64,000 nucleotides of DNA from Paramecium tetraurelia (Eukaryota > Ciliophora > Oligohymenophorea > Peniculida > Parameciidae): the NCBI RefSeq assembly GCF_000165425.1, contig NW_001799577.1:124001-188000 (forward strand). Reading direction: 5' to 3'. Below, one piece after another: positions 26,401 through 39,730 of this stretch. Position 1 is the stretch's first letter. Each line of letters opens with the position of its first letter. The notes below the pieces were generated by a model. The model was not told the origin of the DNA and ran no database searches. It saw only the letters and a list, made by a program, of their open reading frames with translations. A program made the translations under genes and the position numbers.

Positions 26401-29400
26401 GTTAAACGAATAGTTGAATTGCAAAATATAATGCTTGTATACAAAAGGTTATTAAATAGACAACCAAGAAAAAGTCAGTTCTATCATGGTAAAAGTATAT
26501 GATAATTAAAAATGTGTTATGATAAAAAAGCAATTAGAAACTTTGAATGTTTTACTTCTTCTTCCACATTAATATGGTTTGAGCCTTCTTGAAAATTTAT
26601 TAACGCCATTAACCAAATTTACTTTAACTATTTTATTAATTTAAAAGCACTAATCAATATAATTGTATAATATACATTTTTAAATGCTTAAATCTACTTA
26701 TTCAATATTTTCAAAAAGCTCATTGACTCTATTCTATAAAATAGTCAACTTTGTTTTTTTTTATTTAGATGCTTTCATCATTTAGACGTAATGCAAATAT
26801 GAAACGAAATCTTCACTAATTATAGGTATACTGAGTATATTATGGTTCTAAACATAATCAAAGATAAGATTTGTAATCAAAAGGAAGGATATTCCCAAAA
26901 TAATAGTAAATATATCTTCAGTATCTATAGACTTATTCCATTCATCATTTTGAATGTTGTCAAACAGTATATAGAAATAAAATATTATTGGAAATACCCC
27001 AGCTAAAATCGTAGCTTCTATGATATTCAAATTGATCATCATATAACAATAATCACTAATACTGATAGACATAAAAATATATAAATAGTATTCCAAATCA
27101 TACATTTTATAAATAAAAATACATGAAATAAGCACACCTTACAAAATGTGTTTTAATATCATTATGATTATAGTCTCGATTGATGCTTTGTGTTATGAAT
27201 ACTTTTTCAGTAAAATAGATTAATCCTTATGGTATTTTAATCTTTTTGATTGATCAAAAAATGAATAGTGCTAAATGGAAAATAAAATGAATTAGTATAT
27301 GTAAAAGTAGAATATGATTTCTATTAAATAGTCCATCTAGTCAAGCGTATATGATGTATAGATAATAGTAACAAAAGTAAAAGAAGAAACAAAAGTTATT
27401 GTTTTGTATAGAGTTTGTTAATATAAGGCTCTAAAGAATATCTTTAAAAGGGGACTTTAAAAGAAAAGGAGTCTATCCAACTCTTTGAAACCTTGTAAAA
27501 TAACATCGGTGTTAGAATTGATTTGCATTTCGTTGAAGTAGCATTTCTCAAATATTAATCTTTGCTATAAAGATATAATGAGTTATGAGAAGAAGTTATT
27601 TTTCTACACTTTTTCTATTTTTTGATTTTTAAATAAACTGAATTATTATAGCTGCAATATTTGTACTTGACATCCATAGAAGCATCTCAATAAGCTTTAG
27701 TTTTCATATAATATATTGATTGTTTTTGCTGAAGTACACCAGATTTCTTAGATAATATTTAGTTAATCTTGTGTTGCTTAATAAAGAAATAGTACTTTGG
27801 TAAAGCTAAGGATTAATTTCAAATTGCTGGTAAAATAATGGTTCTCTGTGATATACTACAATGACTAATTATTCATCATCACTATTATTTTCTTTGTTCG
27901 GGGCTTCTGGTCCGTTTTATCAAATATTATTTGGTTTTATGAGTCGAGACCTTAAATGAGTTAGGAAGAATTGATGCTTGCATCGGCAAAATTACTTGAA
28001 AAATCTTATAAACTTTATTTAAAATAAGCACGCAAGTCTTCTTCATTTTATTAATTGAAATGCAAGACCAAATCATTTTATTGTATAAGTTCAGACTAAT
28101 ACAATATAGAAGTAGCATAGATCTCCTAATTTTGAGTATATGTAAACACTTGATAATCAGATTTCCTTAAATTTTTCATGAAATCTTAACAATCAGGTTT
28201 CAAAGTATATTTGAGTCCCAAAATGATATTTAATTTGAATACTTATTCCATAAGAGTATATAATTAGTTATCTGGTATATTACTTTCTACTGATTATAAA
28301 AATAAACTTGCACTATCTGAGGTTAAATAACAATACGAATAATAAATGTAATGAAGTTAATCATATTGATGTTTCCATACTTTGTCATCAATGCCTTCAT
28401 TCTTTTTTACATTTCCTTCTCTCAAAAATAAAATAAACTATTTATCGTTACCATAAAAATGAACCATTTCAAATAGCATAAACAACCTTTGTCTTTAAAT
28501 GTCCAATTTTGTTATGACTAATTTGAATGAATGGAATTCTTGATTTATTTAAATTATATAATGTTAGGTGTTCCTAAATAATAAATTTAATAAATTACTA
28601 AACATTATTGACACAAATGAATTCATAGCCCATAGCCTTTGCCAGATTTATTTGTTTCTAATCTAGTAAACCTAAGAACTTGTTTTTCACTTTTTATTCT
28701 TTTTTTTCAGTAATTAAAATCTTAGAAAAAGCAAGGTGATTTATAGCTAATTATAGCAACAATGGATTCAATTCATCTGGTTCATCATTTCTCATCATGT
28801 TCTAACATAATTCTTACTCATCTATTTAATAGTCTTCTTATTTAAATGGTTCTTTTGATGAATGGTATCCTTTTGAAATTCCTAAAAGATTAGATGCTCT
28901 TTAAAAAGTTTCATTATAAGCTTCGTGATTTTTAGAAAAAGTTTTCTCTTTTGATGCCTAGTCCTGCTAAATTTAACCAATTTTATTGATATTCAAATCC
29001 TCTTTTTGTTCTGACTGTTCATAAGAGATGAATTTGCCTTGAACAGATGTAGGAATCTGATGTATTTTTTATTCTCTTTGACTCATAAGATCATCTGAAC
29101 ATTAACTCTACAGTAAGGAATTTATAACTTAAGACCTTTGTAAAAAATCTTCTTATTCTAAAAATAGAAAAGTAAAAGTTACCATCTTTTTCTGGATTTT
29201 AGACTTCATTCTACATACTGGGGTTTGCATTAGTTTAAAGTAAAAATTAAAGAAATCTTGGCTCATCAAATTCACATAATTTATTGTCATGAATAATACA
29301 TTTTAGCTAAAAGGAGTGTTCAATAAATGAATCTACGCTTACAGTAAGATATTATTTATCAATGTATTTATCTATGTAACAAGACATTATCTATTTTTAA

Positions 29401-30938
29401 TAAATAGTGCCTATTCCTTTAAGTTGAACAATGCTACAAATTTTATAATATACTTTATAGAAATGAGGAACCATTAAGATCAAAAATATACAATTATCAA
29501 TTATAATTTGAGTAATCGATCTAAAATTCTATAATACATGGTTTTAATTGTAAACAATAATTTAAATCTTAAATTTATGTAAAATATTACTATAGTGATG
29601 ACTAAAATAACCATGTAATGAGGAAGAAATTAAAAGTTCTCATATCTAAGTTCCCCTTAAAAACGAGCATAAAATTAACAACTATTTCCAACTTTTACAA
29701 CAATCCCCAATACCCAAGGCGTTGCTAATAATTTTTCTTAACAAAATATAAAATTCTCAAATCCAAATATTCTTGATTAAGGATCCTTTTTTAATTAAAA
29801 GAATCCCTTAATTTTAAAATTCTGTTCTTAACAAACGATATTACCTGTTAAAGATTTTTTAAACTAGGCTAAGTTTTGAGAATCAGCTTAAAGTATAATT
29901 TGATATGTTACATCTATTTTAAATCACAGGTTTTCTTACTGTTGTGGATGAATAATCACATAATTAATGTTACACACTAAAATTTTCATCATTACAATGC
30001 AAAACAAGTATGTCACACGGTGCTCTTTGATTTCTTTCTAGTAAAATCACATCACCTATCATTATATTTTCAACATTTTAAATTTTAATCAAATTCATTT
30101 TATCTTTTTCAATTTTTTTCAACTTTTCATTCAACACTGCATTCTATTAGGTTGAAAGGGCATCTCTGAAAAACATACTAGGAACTCTCTTTTTAAACTC
30201 AACTATTAATGGTTCAGCTTCCATCAATTAAACTTACTTTAATTTTAAGGCAATATCCTTTTCAATTAATGGACTCATTTGATTATATTTATTAACATTG
30301 TCAGTTTTGATATTTTTAATGCTCGATTGCTGTTTATAAGATACATTCTATAACTGGATTGATATAATGGCTTAAAATTAGATTTAAAAAATACAAATTA
30401 TAGTTCCTTTTTTCTAGTTTTACACATGTTCAACTATTCTTCCTTATGAATTCTTGTCGGCTTATGATTTATTTTTATTTCCTGAATTGTAATCACTCTA
30501 ATCCTGCTTAGTTAATCTCTCCTTGATTTTCTCAATTATCTCCTTATTGATAATGCATTCATCCCATTATTTTAATACTCTTGCTTCTTAACTATTTACC
30601 ATCTTATCCATTTTTCTAATTTTCATAAGATTATGCAAATCAACTAGCCATTGTTGTATGACCAAAAGAATCCCTACAAAATATAAGGTATAAGACGAGG
30701 AAACCTATAAAATAAGTAGGAGAAAGTAAAGTATATTTTCCTTAAGAGTTCTAAGAGGAAAAAAAACATTGAGATTTGCTCTTTTTATTTTGTTGTCATT
30801 TTTCCTATAACCATCTGATAAAACAGTCTCTCCATTCCGAAATTAAATCTTAATAAGACTAGTTTATAGATATAATACTTGATATGTGATTTTTTTCATT
30901 TCATTATTCCTCCTATAATTCAGAAATAATTATTTCAT
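23490..30938 (-). CDS. P4-ATPase-like / guanylyl cyclase fusion protein (protozoan-type membrane guanylyl cyclase)
   Basis: A ~7.4 kb gene read right to left. The N-terminus resembles a P4-ATPase: NGYRKNDNKIKRANLN, FFPLRTLKENILYFLLL (first membrane helix), and IMIGDVILLERNQRAPCDIL (actuator, about 30010-30080). The ATPase core is degenerate: near 29350 the phosphorylation motif reads DKQYLT instead of DKTGTLT, and near 28140 TGD is TQN. After membrane helices (about 26750-27150), a first cyclase domain (about 25330-25960) has QKIETVGKTYLASAGL and FSLIGDTVNTTSRI. It resembles mammalian C2, but Glu and Ser replace the ATP-selecting Lys and Asp, pointing to GTP. More helices and a second, C1-like domain (23500-24170; ILFADIAGFTEYS, YTIGDCYVAIGM) follow. 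This matches the known Paramecium/Tetrahymena guanylyl cyclase. Many introns not listed individually; stop TGA at 23490-23492. Confidence 0.88.
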
Positions 30939-30954
30939 TTTAATTTATAACAGA

Positions 30955-31825
30955 ATGTCAATCAATTAAGAACTCAGTTTTGACTCAAAATCAACTAATA
31001 GATTCAACCATAATTAGTTAGAATCTCGTTACAACGATTTAATTGAATAATGGCAAGATAAAATATCATACTTACAATAAAATATTCAAGAAATGCAATA
31101 ACAAAAGGAAGATGTCAAAAATGCATTGATAGAAGCTTAATCTAGAATGAAGAACAAACGTGGTTAAGTAGATGATTCATTGAATGAAACTAAGTCAATG
31201 GATACTATCATTCCAATCAATTTGGCAAAATTAAATAATTCTATGAGTTAAATATTGGACGATAGTATCACGACTCAAGAATCTCAATCATCGATATAAA
31301 GTGTTAAATTCCAACCAATTGCTTCATTTTTATTGGAGATTGGTTTAAAGGAGCGTTATTTTCAAAATTTCATTGATTTAAAGATTTACGACAATGTAAG
31401 TCTCTAAAACTCATTGCCATCTACAAATTAGTGTAAATACTTATTAAACAAGTATGGCATTGATAGATTGGGATATTAAAGAAGAATATTAGCTAAACTA
31501 GATGAATGTATACATTTCTAATTAACTTATAGAAATGGGATTAATTACTAAGAAAGGACTACTTGAGAATCTCAAACTTTATTAAAACTCAATACCATCA
31601 ATAAAGGATTGGTTAAAATCAATTAATTATTAATAATACTATCCAAACTTCTGTCTTGCAGGTTATGATAGTTTTGAATACTTAGTTTATTAAGAGCAAA
31701 GCTAATATAAATTGACTCTATCAGATTTTAAAGAATCTTTCTGTATTGATAATGAATCTGATTCAAAATTAATCTTAGCACATATTACTATTAGTAATTA
31801 TAATAATAATATTATTAGTGTGTGA
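30955..31825 (+). CDS. Double SAM-domain protein
   Basis: 281 residues with one supported intron, 31508-31532 (25 nt). The N-terminal third contains a Q-rich coiled coil. A first SAM domain begins at FLLEIGLKERYFQNFIDLKIY and ends LLNKYGIDRLGYQRRILAKL. The second starts SINDWLKSINYQQYYPNF and runs nearly to the C-terminus. SAM domains usually mediate oligomerisation or scaffold binding; partner unknown. A GTAAG...TAG segment of 36 nt inside the first SAM domain looks like an intron but is in frame and encodes the expected helix, so it is left in. Its ATG lies 16 bp from the divergent guanylyl cyclase ATG. Confidence 0.75.
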
Positions 31826-31979
31826 TAAAATTAAAAATCTAAATTTATGGAATGTTTAAACATCATCAAAGAAGGCAAAAGAATCCAATTTTGGTTTAGT
31901 TTAATGTGCATTACCATTACCAAATAACAAATGCGTAATATTTTGATAAGAATGAATTAATTAATTAGTTAATAAAACA

Positions 31980-32678
31980 TCATTTATAATATTTTTAAGT
32001 TTCAAGGATTTCTATAATTTCTTAATTTTGATAAAGTTCACTGAGCTATTGTAATGATTTTCCATTCTTTGTTAATATATTTGTTCTTGCACCATTCTTT
32101 AACAGAAGCTTGAGCAACTATGGATTCTACTTCTTAATAGCTATATGAACTGCACAGAATCCTTTCTAATATTATTTTTCACAAAAATTACTTAATCAGG
32201 CTCATTAATAATTGACTTATCAAAGGATTTGTCTTAAATCAGAGAATTTAGAGCTTTACAATCACAATTTTATACAAGGTAAAAAAAATACTTTTATTTT
32301 TCAGATATTTCTGGTTATTTAAGTCGCTCAACTAATTGTTCAACGTTAGCTTTAGATTCCAATATTTTGGATGACATATATTAAGTAACATCTTCCACTT
32401 CCATACTTTGAATTGATGGTTTACGATATTGTAATGGATTAACGATGCTAGATTGCCTTTGTAGTAATGAAGTTTTTTTATTTAATTTCTTCTATGGTTC
32501 TTTAGATAACAGATGATGTAACTATCTCTTTCCGTGTAAATTTATTTTCTTAAGATCATTTATTGTTGGATCTATTAAGTAGGTTCCATTGAACACCTTA
32601 GAAGTGTTTATTTTAGATCTTAAGCACTGTTTTCTAAGTTATAAGTGACAAATAGTACAATTATTCCTCAATTGACAT
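31980..32678 (-). CDS. Ankyrin-repeat protein
   Basis: 213 residues after two introns (32597-32627, 31 nt; 32166-32191, 26 nt), starting at MSIEEQLYYL. The N-terminal half is basic and low in order. The C-terminal half contains ankyrin repeats: YFFYLVQNCDCKALNSLIQ, then a clear repeat GFCAVHIAIKKQNPQLLKLL / LKNGARTNILTKNGKS, and a capping helix. Protein-protein interaction role inferred only. It faces the SAM gene tail to tail across about 150 bp. Confidence 0.75.
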
Positions 32679-33228
32679 AAAATCGATTTCTTCTTAACTC
32701 AACTCATTTTAACTCTTTTGATTAAAATTTATGCTTTTCGGGTTCCTTTGTGTTTTTATCTTATATTTATTTGATTAAACTTACTTTAGATAATATAATA
32801 TTGGCTTATTATTAATCCAGTCTACTTGAATTGGGTTATGAATAAACATCTTTTAATACTGAGAGATCATAACTATTTAGTTTGCTCATTTTCAATAAAT
32901 TTAATTGTACTATCTTCTAATCAATTACTCCAGACTTTAGATATTCCGATAAAGCTTGCTTATGAATGTTATACAGCACATTTTCACCAAGGTGAAATCT
33001 TCTACCACTCAAACAGTCTTATTAATTGTTAATATGACAGTTTATGCTCTAACTTGTCAATCTAGGCAAAGAATGCATTTAGGTGAATTAATTAATAATA
33101 ATTTAATATGTTTGAAAAACTATGCAAAATTTTAGGTTTTATTAAACTATTCTTTGATTATAAATTTAACGAATATATTATAAAGTTTTTAGAATCCATA
33201 TATAATAACTAAATGTAACTGTTTTTAA
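32679..33228. other. Intergenic region, no gene seen
   Basis: About 550 bp of AT-rich DNA between two minus-strand genes. Short open frames occur on both strands but none shows a domain or exon-like codon use. Confidence 0.45.
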
Positions 33229-33867
33229 TCAATATTATTCAAATTGTTGATGGTCCTCTTGTTGCTTATTTTTTAATATGAAATTTACTCCTAAAGGGGA
33301 GGGATAGCTTTCTAAATCTGATTCATAATGTTTTTCGAATTAATTGAAATAATCATATCCCACTTCTAATTTAATTATTGAAGTTTCATCCTATTTTTAA
33401 AAATTTGATTAATATGATATTGAAAACTATCCAATCTCATTACATTCTTCCTCTAATTTGATATTAGATGCAATTTGATTAGCAGTATTGTTGAGTTGTT
33501 TGTTTTGTTATTTACTTTATTTATTTTCTTTAACTTTCTAAGTTTTCAATACTTTTTTGAGTCTTTTGGAATTTTTCCTTAAGTAGTTTCTTAAAACTCC
33601 CATTTTTTCATTTGCAAATTGATTTACATCAGTCAGCAATCTCACTTTTTTAAATAGTTGATTATAATCTTCTAAACTTTTTTTAGGAATTCCTATTATC
33701 TCTGCTGCCTTATTGAGGGTTAATCTCATAATAGTGCCATCAGATTAGGGTATTCCATTAAGAAGAATAGATTTCCATTGGCTTACCTTTTATAAAGCAT
33801 CTCCAACTAACCTTTCCTTCACTCTTTTAAGAGGGGGTAATTAATGGTCAATATAGAATGGATTCAT
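33229..33867 (-). CDS. Uncharacterised protein with conserved-looking N-terminal helical domain
   Basis: Intronless, 212 residues. The N-terminal ~110 residues look structured: LPPLKRVKERLVGDALQKVS, then a glycine turn, then LTLNKAAEIIGIPKKSLEDY, and KMGVLRNYLRKNSKRL. The centre could form a small helix-turn-helix-like unit (KAAEIIGIPKKSLEDY). After that comes a K/Q-rich linker and an acidic, poorly ordered tail. I believe this layout recurs in an expanded ciliate protein family of unknown function, possibly nuclear, but that is recollection, not shown here. Confidence 0.65.
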
Positions 33868-35467
33868 TAGTATAAAGTAAATATTATTAAATGATTAAAA
33901 TCTCTGAAACACATTTAAACATTAAAATATGATTTTAATTTAATACTCAACAAATCTTCATCAAAATAAAAAAGTTTTAAATTTACAACATTAATTTTGG
34001 AATTTCATTTTTTACAATAACCTACTATATAGTTGATTAAATGCCAACTTCATAAGGGATATAAATTAAATCTATCTTCATTATCTTCTCTTTATTTTTT
34101 ACTAAATTGACATATCATGATAAAATTTAAGGATTATGTAACCAAATAGAATTTAGTATATAAATTATATTTCTCATACTATTATGAATCTGAAAGGCTA
34201 TTTCGAGGTGTTTTACTTGAGAAACTAATAATATAATATATTTAACATAATAATTTATAGTTTAGAATGGGACTAGTATATTGAAGAAAAATAATGGATG
34301 AAAGAAATAAATTAATTATGGTAGTTGAGTTGAATGTCAAAGTTTGATGCAAATTTAGCTTAAGTAAATTGACTACCTTAGAAATCTATTAATTAGCACT
34401 TTTGTAAATAAGCAAAATGTATCAATCAAGTTTGCTAATATGAAATATTTCTAAAAATAAATCAATTGTAATTCAATAAATCTTAAGCAGTCTAATTCTG
34501 TATCCTATAGAAGGATTAGAAATGTGAAGTTTGCAAAATTCTTGTTAAGGGAAATTTTAGTTGGAATTTGAAAACATTTATTATTTATAAAGTTTATAAT
34601 AATCTTTTCAATTTGAATAAGCCTAAAAGGCAAACCTTTACTAACGCAAGTAATTATGATTAAATTACAGTGTATAGAATTAAAGTGGTTAAATGAAACA
34701 AAGAGATATTATTAAAACAGTAAAATAGTACAAAAAAATTAATACATGATTTTTTGGTATCTTGTGATCATGAAAATATTAGAAAATATATTAAAATGAT
34801 AATCTATCTTTTTTAAATTAATAGTTGAAAATATGTTACTACTAATTCTGGTTCAAGTTATAGATTCATATATTATTTTGAATTCATAAAATGAGGAGAT
34901 TTGTAAATTACTAAGTCGATAAGTATTAATTAAATGAAAACAAGATATCAATTAATATCCCAGCCAATGATGAAGATAAAGATATAGAGCAATTACAAAT
35001 TGAATTTTTTATTCAAAGTATCTTACAAAAAAAAGTGGGTTGATAATGAAATATATAGAACTCCAAATATTGTATTTATAATTATTTTTTTTGAAGATTA
35101 TATACTTTATAGATAAGTTTAATTTATTATTGAAATTAATATATATTTATATATTGATTCTTTTATTAATAAAAATGTGTTGATTGAGATTAAATAATCT
35201 ATCAGAGTTATTTTGATTATATTGTCATTGATATGAGATTAGGATAATAAAGTGTTAATCTATGGATGCAAAGTTTAGAGATAAGTAATTTGAAATTAGG
35301 AATCAAAATTATTAGATCCATTTATTTAATGGTAAATATATAGCAAATTTTGTATATAAAGATTATAATAAATGTTTTAAGAATTTACAACCTTAATTAA
35401 TGGAATGAGTAATTAGATTCCAAAAAAGAATATTGCTGAGGTCTATAAACATAATAAGCAACGATAA
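33868..35467. other. Gene-poor region with degenerate coding-like pieces
   Basis: About 1.6 kb, very AT-rich. Around 34300-34660 plus-strand frames contain clustered Cys/His (tag cac ttt tgt ... aaa tgt gaa gtt tgc, giving KCEVCK) that recall the end of a RINGv/RING-CH finger, followed by a hydrophobic stretch. Around 34890-35045 another frame gives IPANDEDKDIEQLQIEFF. No set of introns joins these into a convincing gene. Probably a decayed gene, or a divergent one I cannot assemble by eye. Confidence 0.35.
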
Positions 35468-36340
35468 ATGAATTTAGTGCAAAGGAAGAGTTGGGCTCCA
35501 TCAATAAAATACTCAATGTTTTAATCAAATTATGGGACAAATGATTATCAAATTGTAGCTCAAGAGAGTTCAGATTCTGAGTCTATTGTTTTTACACCTT
35601 CATAATATCCATCATTACATAAAGTTGCTTCTCAAATTATTATGATTTCATAATATTCTCAGATTCCGTGTTCAACCGTGTTAAAGGATGGATTAAAATC
35701 TAAATTGATAATTAAAAGCATTGAAGAGAACATTGACATTCAAAAGGTATAGGAATTTGTAGATAAGCTGCCTATTAAGGGTTTTGTTTAAGAGATCAAA
35801 TTAATATACTATCAATCAAATCCATGCTTATTATTTCAGTTGAAAACAGATTAACCCTTAATAGTTGCTAATCAATTTATGAGCAAGCAAAATCAGAAGC
35901 AATCAAAATCAACCTTTGGATATAAATTCAGTTGTGCTTAATTGGCTTAGATGAATGATGAATTTGCTGCAATCATATTAAGAGGGTTAGACAAAACTAT
36001 CAGTACTAGTTAGATCGAGAAGATTATTGCATATACTTTGAAGATGGAGTAGAAGGAGTGTATTAGAGAGACTCAGAAGCACATAATCGAAATAGATGAT
36101 GTGGGATGCATTACAATTGTTCTTAAGGATTTGGAATATTGTGAAAAGATTGCTATTGCATTCAATGGCACAAATTTGAATGGATTATAAAAAAATAAAA
36201 TATTAGTTAACGTTCATCCTGAGTCTGTGAGGGTCCGTAGAATCGATTATAGTGAATCCATTCAGAAAGGACTATTACAAGTAAATTAATTAAGCAATAT
36301 ATAGAAAATAATCAAGGTTAATGAAGAGGAAATGAATTGA
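35468..36340 (+). CDS. RRM-like protein, uncharacterised
   Basis: Intronless 290-residue frame ending at TGA 36338-36340. Residues about 1-100 are S/Q-rich. Later an RRM-like layout is visible: a beta strand AAIILRGLDKT as in RNP2 context, a helix SQIEKIIAYTL, strands around GCITIVLKDLEYCEKIAIAF, and a last strand ILVNVHPESV. Aromatic RNP1/RNP2 residues are not well conserved, so RNA binding is only a suggestion. Weak similarity to the RNA-binding fold is the sole functional hint. Confidence 0.6.
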
Positions 36341-36460
36341 CAATTTAATTTATTTTTATTATTTTTAGATTTCGCAAACACTGTAGGTAAATAGCAAAAA
36401 TCAAAATGAAAACTCTTTCATTGAATATGTATATAATAATTAAATATTATTTATTCAAAA

Positions 36461-36893
36461 ATGACAGCCAAAGATGTTATTATGAAATTGAACAAAGATG
36501 CTGAATACAATGCACTCACAGCTGAATTTCAAGGAAATGATACTAAATTCGTTGGAGAATATGAAAATGTCAGAATACCATCAGATAAGAAGGAATTCAT
36601 TAAAGATGCTTTCAGAAAAGTAGCTACTGCCTGTAAACCCACATTGAAGAAGTAAATTCACTCTCTAATTTAGTCTTTCTTTGAGATAAAATTGGTTAGA
36701 TTTGTAAGATAGAGTGTATAATAGAGCATAATACTACACAAGTATCGAATAATATATATAAATAGCTGATGCAAATTCATGCATTAGCGATGCAAGAAAT
36801 GTAGCTGAGGTTAATGTTTGCTGCGACAATTATATTCAAAGACTCAATAATGATTTCTATAACGATGTCTTGCAAATATTAAAAGATTATTGA
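36461..36893 (+). CDS. Small uncharacterised protein
   Basis: 136 residues after one 22-nt intron (36652-36673). Opens MTAKDVIMKLNKDAEYNAL and ends with a helical region containing C-rich CCDNYIQRLNND. No signal peptide, membrane segment or known domain. Codon use and the way the intron restores one continuous frame to a TGA support a real gene. Function unknown. Confidence 0.6.
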
Positions 36894-37280
36894 GATATTT
36901 CATTTATTAAATATATACAAAAAACAAAATATATTAATATATAAATTTATCGTAAAGATATTCCCTTAATTAATTTGGCTTGCCAATCTGAACTTCAAAT
37001 TTTTCAATACACCCAATCAATCAATATTTCATATCAAAATTATAGCACACTATGGTAATATCAACTAGAAAATCCATTTTATGTTGATGACAATTAAAAC
37101 TATTAGAACATAATAGAATTCTCTTTTCATTGGAAATAGTAATCACTTAAGAAGATAGATATGGAGCTCAATAAATTAAATTGCAAAAGTTAAGAAAAAA
37201 TAGATTAAAAATAGCATAATAATTCTAATAATAAATAGGTTAATATTTGTGCAGAACAATAAAATTATATAAATTAATGT
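36894..37280. other. Intergenic region between convergent genes
   Basis: About 390 bp, AT-rich, between the ends of the small unknown gene and the Rab gene. No feature recognised; expected to hold two 3' regions. Confidence 0.45.
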
Positions 37281-38046
<766 letters not shown>

Positions 38047-38227
38047 GTAATTTGAAATAAAATATAATATTTTCAATATTTATAATTCCCATAACTCCAA
38101 ACTATTTAAATTAAAAAACTTCGATAATTCCTCATTAACTTAAGACTTCCAATAACATTACTTATTTTCATTCAATAAATATATTTATGTTGTACTTTTA
38201 ACAATAAATTTAATTAATCTGTTAAAT

Positions 38228-39463
38228 ATGCTTAATATTATTCATACACCAAAATAGACATACAAATAATAACCAGCGAAAATCTAATAGCACCTCCATC
38301 AGAAAAGTCTAACCTGTAAGTCTCTTTCAACGCAATAATTGCAATTGCCCCTACAATACAATCAATTGAAGTGTGATCCAGATCCCTCCACCCCTTAAAA
38401 GATGTAACTAGCCAAGGGTCTCAAATTATTGAACATTCCATCCCAAACCAATGACAACAGTTTCAGAAGAAGCAGCTCCAAAAATATCTTGACATCAGAT
38501 AGTCCAATTATCACACATAACAAAGAAAATAACTCTATTGGAAGAAGAATCTGCACTGAATCAAGTTCCCAAGATTACTCTAATTCCTTTGCGATTCAAG
38601 AAAATAAAAAGTTGAATGAACTGATTTAAAGATTGTTTAGAGAGAAATAGGAATTAGTTACTATTATAGAAAAGTAAAAGAATTAACTGCAATTTTCACC
38701 TGGTTTAACTGATTAATACAACCTTCTGAGTCTGAAAACAAGAATTGAAAGATTAGAGGGGGTTATTGATTAACAAAGTGAAGAAATTAATGAATGGAAA
38801 TTAAAATATAAATAAGCATGTGAAGAAGATGAGAGAGTCAATGCTATTGATTAAATGGTACCATTAACTTATATTATAGGAATCACAAATTATGAAAGTA
38901 GTCGAAGAAAATGAAAGACTAAATAATTTAAGTTTTGAAAAAGATAAATAAATTTAAAATTTAAACAATCAAATTGTATCCCTTTCAAAGTAAGCATATG
39001 AATATGAATAAAAAATCAAAGATCAAGCAACTCTTATTATTGCATATGAGGAGGATTCTAAAGAATTGAGAAAGGAATACAATTCTAAATTAAATATCAT
39101 TGAAAGATATGAATAGTTATAATAACAACAGACATAGCTTTCCTATTAATCATCTTTTCATGAAAATTAATAAGCAGAATCAAATAATACTTAGTAAATC
39201 CTATTAGATTCGATTAAATAGATAGAATAAGTATTATCATTATACTAATTTAGTAATTGTGTGATTTGTCAACTTAATATACATCCCAAGTCTTGGAGAA
39301 TTAAAGACTGCAGAGATAAAACAATAACTTAAAAGAAGAACTACTATTGCAACAAAAGGCTTTGAATGAAAACAGGACATAATAAAAAGGAACAGTTAAT
39401 CCTTTGTTTTAAGAAATCCATAAAAATGTAACTTCGTTAAGAGAGAAAATTGTGAAACATTGA
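38228..39463 (+). CDS. Coiled-coil protein, unrecognised
   Basis: 396 residues after two introns (38858-38879, 22 nt; 39231-39253, 23 nt). The first ~130 residues are Ser/Asn/Gln-rich and probably disordered. From about residue 130 a long coiled coil runs to near the C-terminus (KLNELIQRLFREKQELVT, LENQRLQRQNNNLKEELL). No catalytic or binding motif found. Structural or cytoskeletal role is only a guess from composition. Confidence 0.7.
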
Positions 39464-39730
39464 ATATAATATTTATATTGATTTATTTGATAGAATTTTT
39501 AATTGTCTACTTTTTGTGAAAATTACCATAAAGAAAAATATGGAAATACATGATTTTATTTATAATAAAGAAGTTGAATAAGTAGAAATTAAAGGATTTT
39601 TTTTCAGAAATTATAAGTATGTTTTTTGGTTCATTACTCTATATTATATTTACATCATTTAATCATAGTCTTGGTATGTCTGCAGTAGAATATTTAAAAT
39701 TTATATAAAAATTTTATTAATCAAATTATA

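Noticed and set aside
31396-31431. GTAAG...TAG segment as a 36-nt intron in the SAM gene
   Set aside because: It is a multiple of three, has no in-frame TGA and encodes the expected part of the SAM fold; both readings remain possible.
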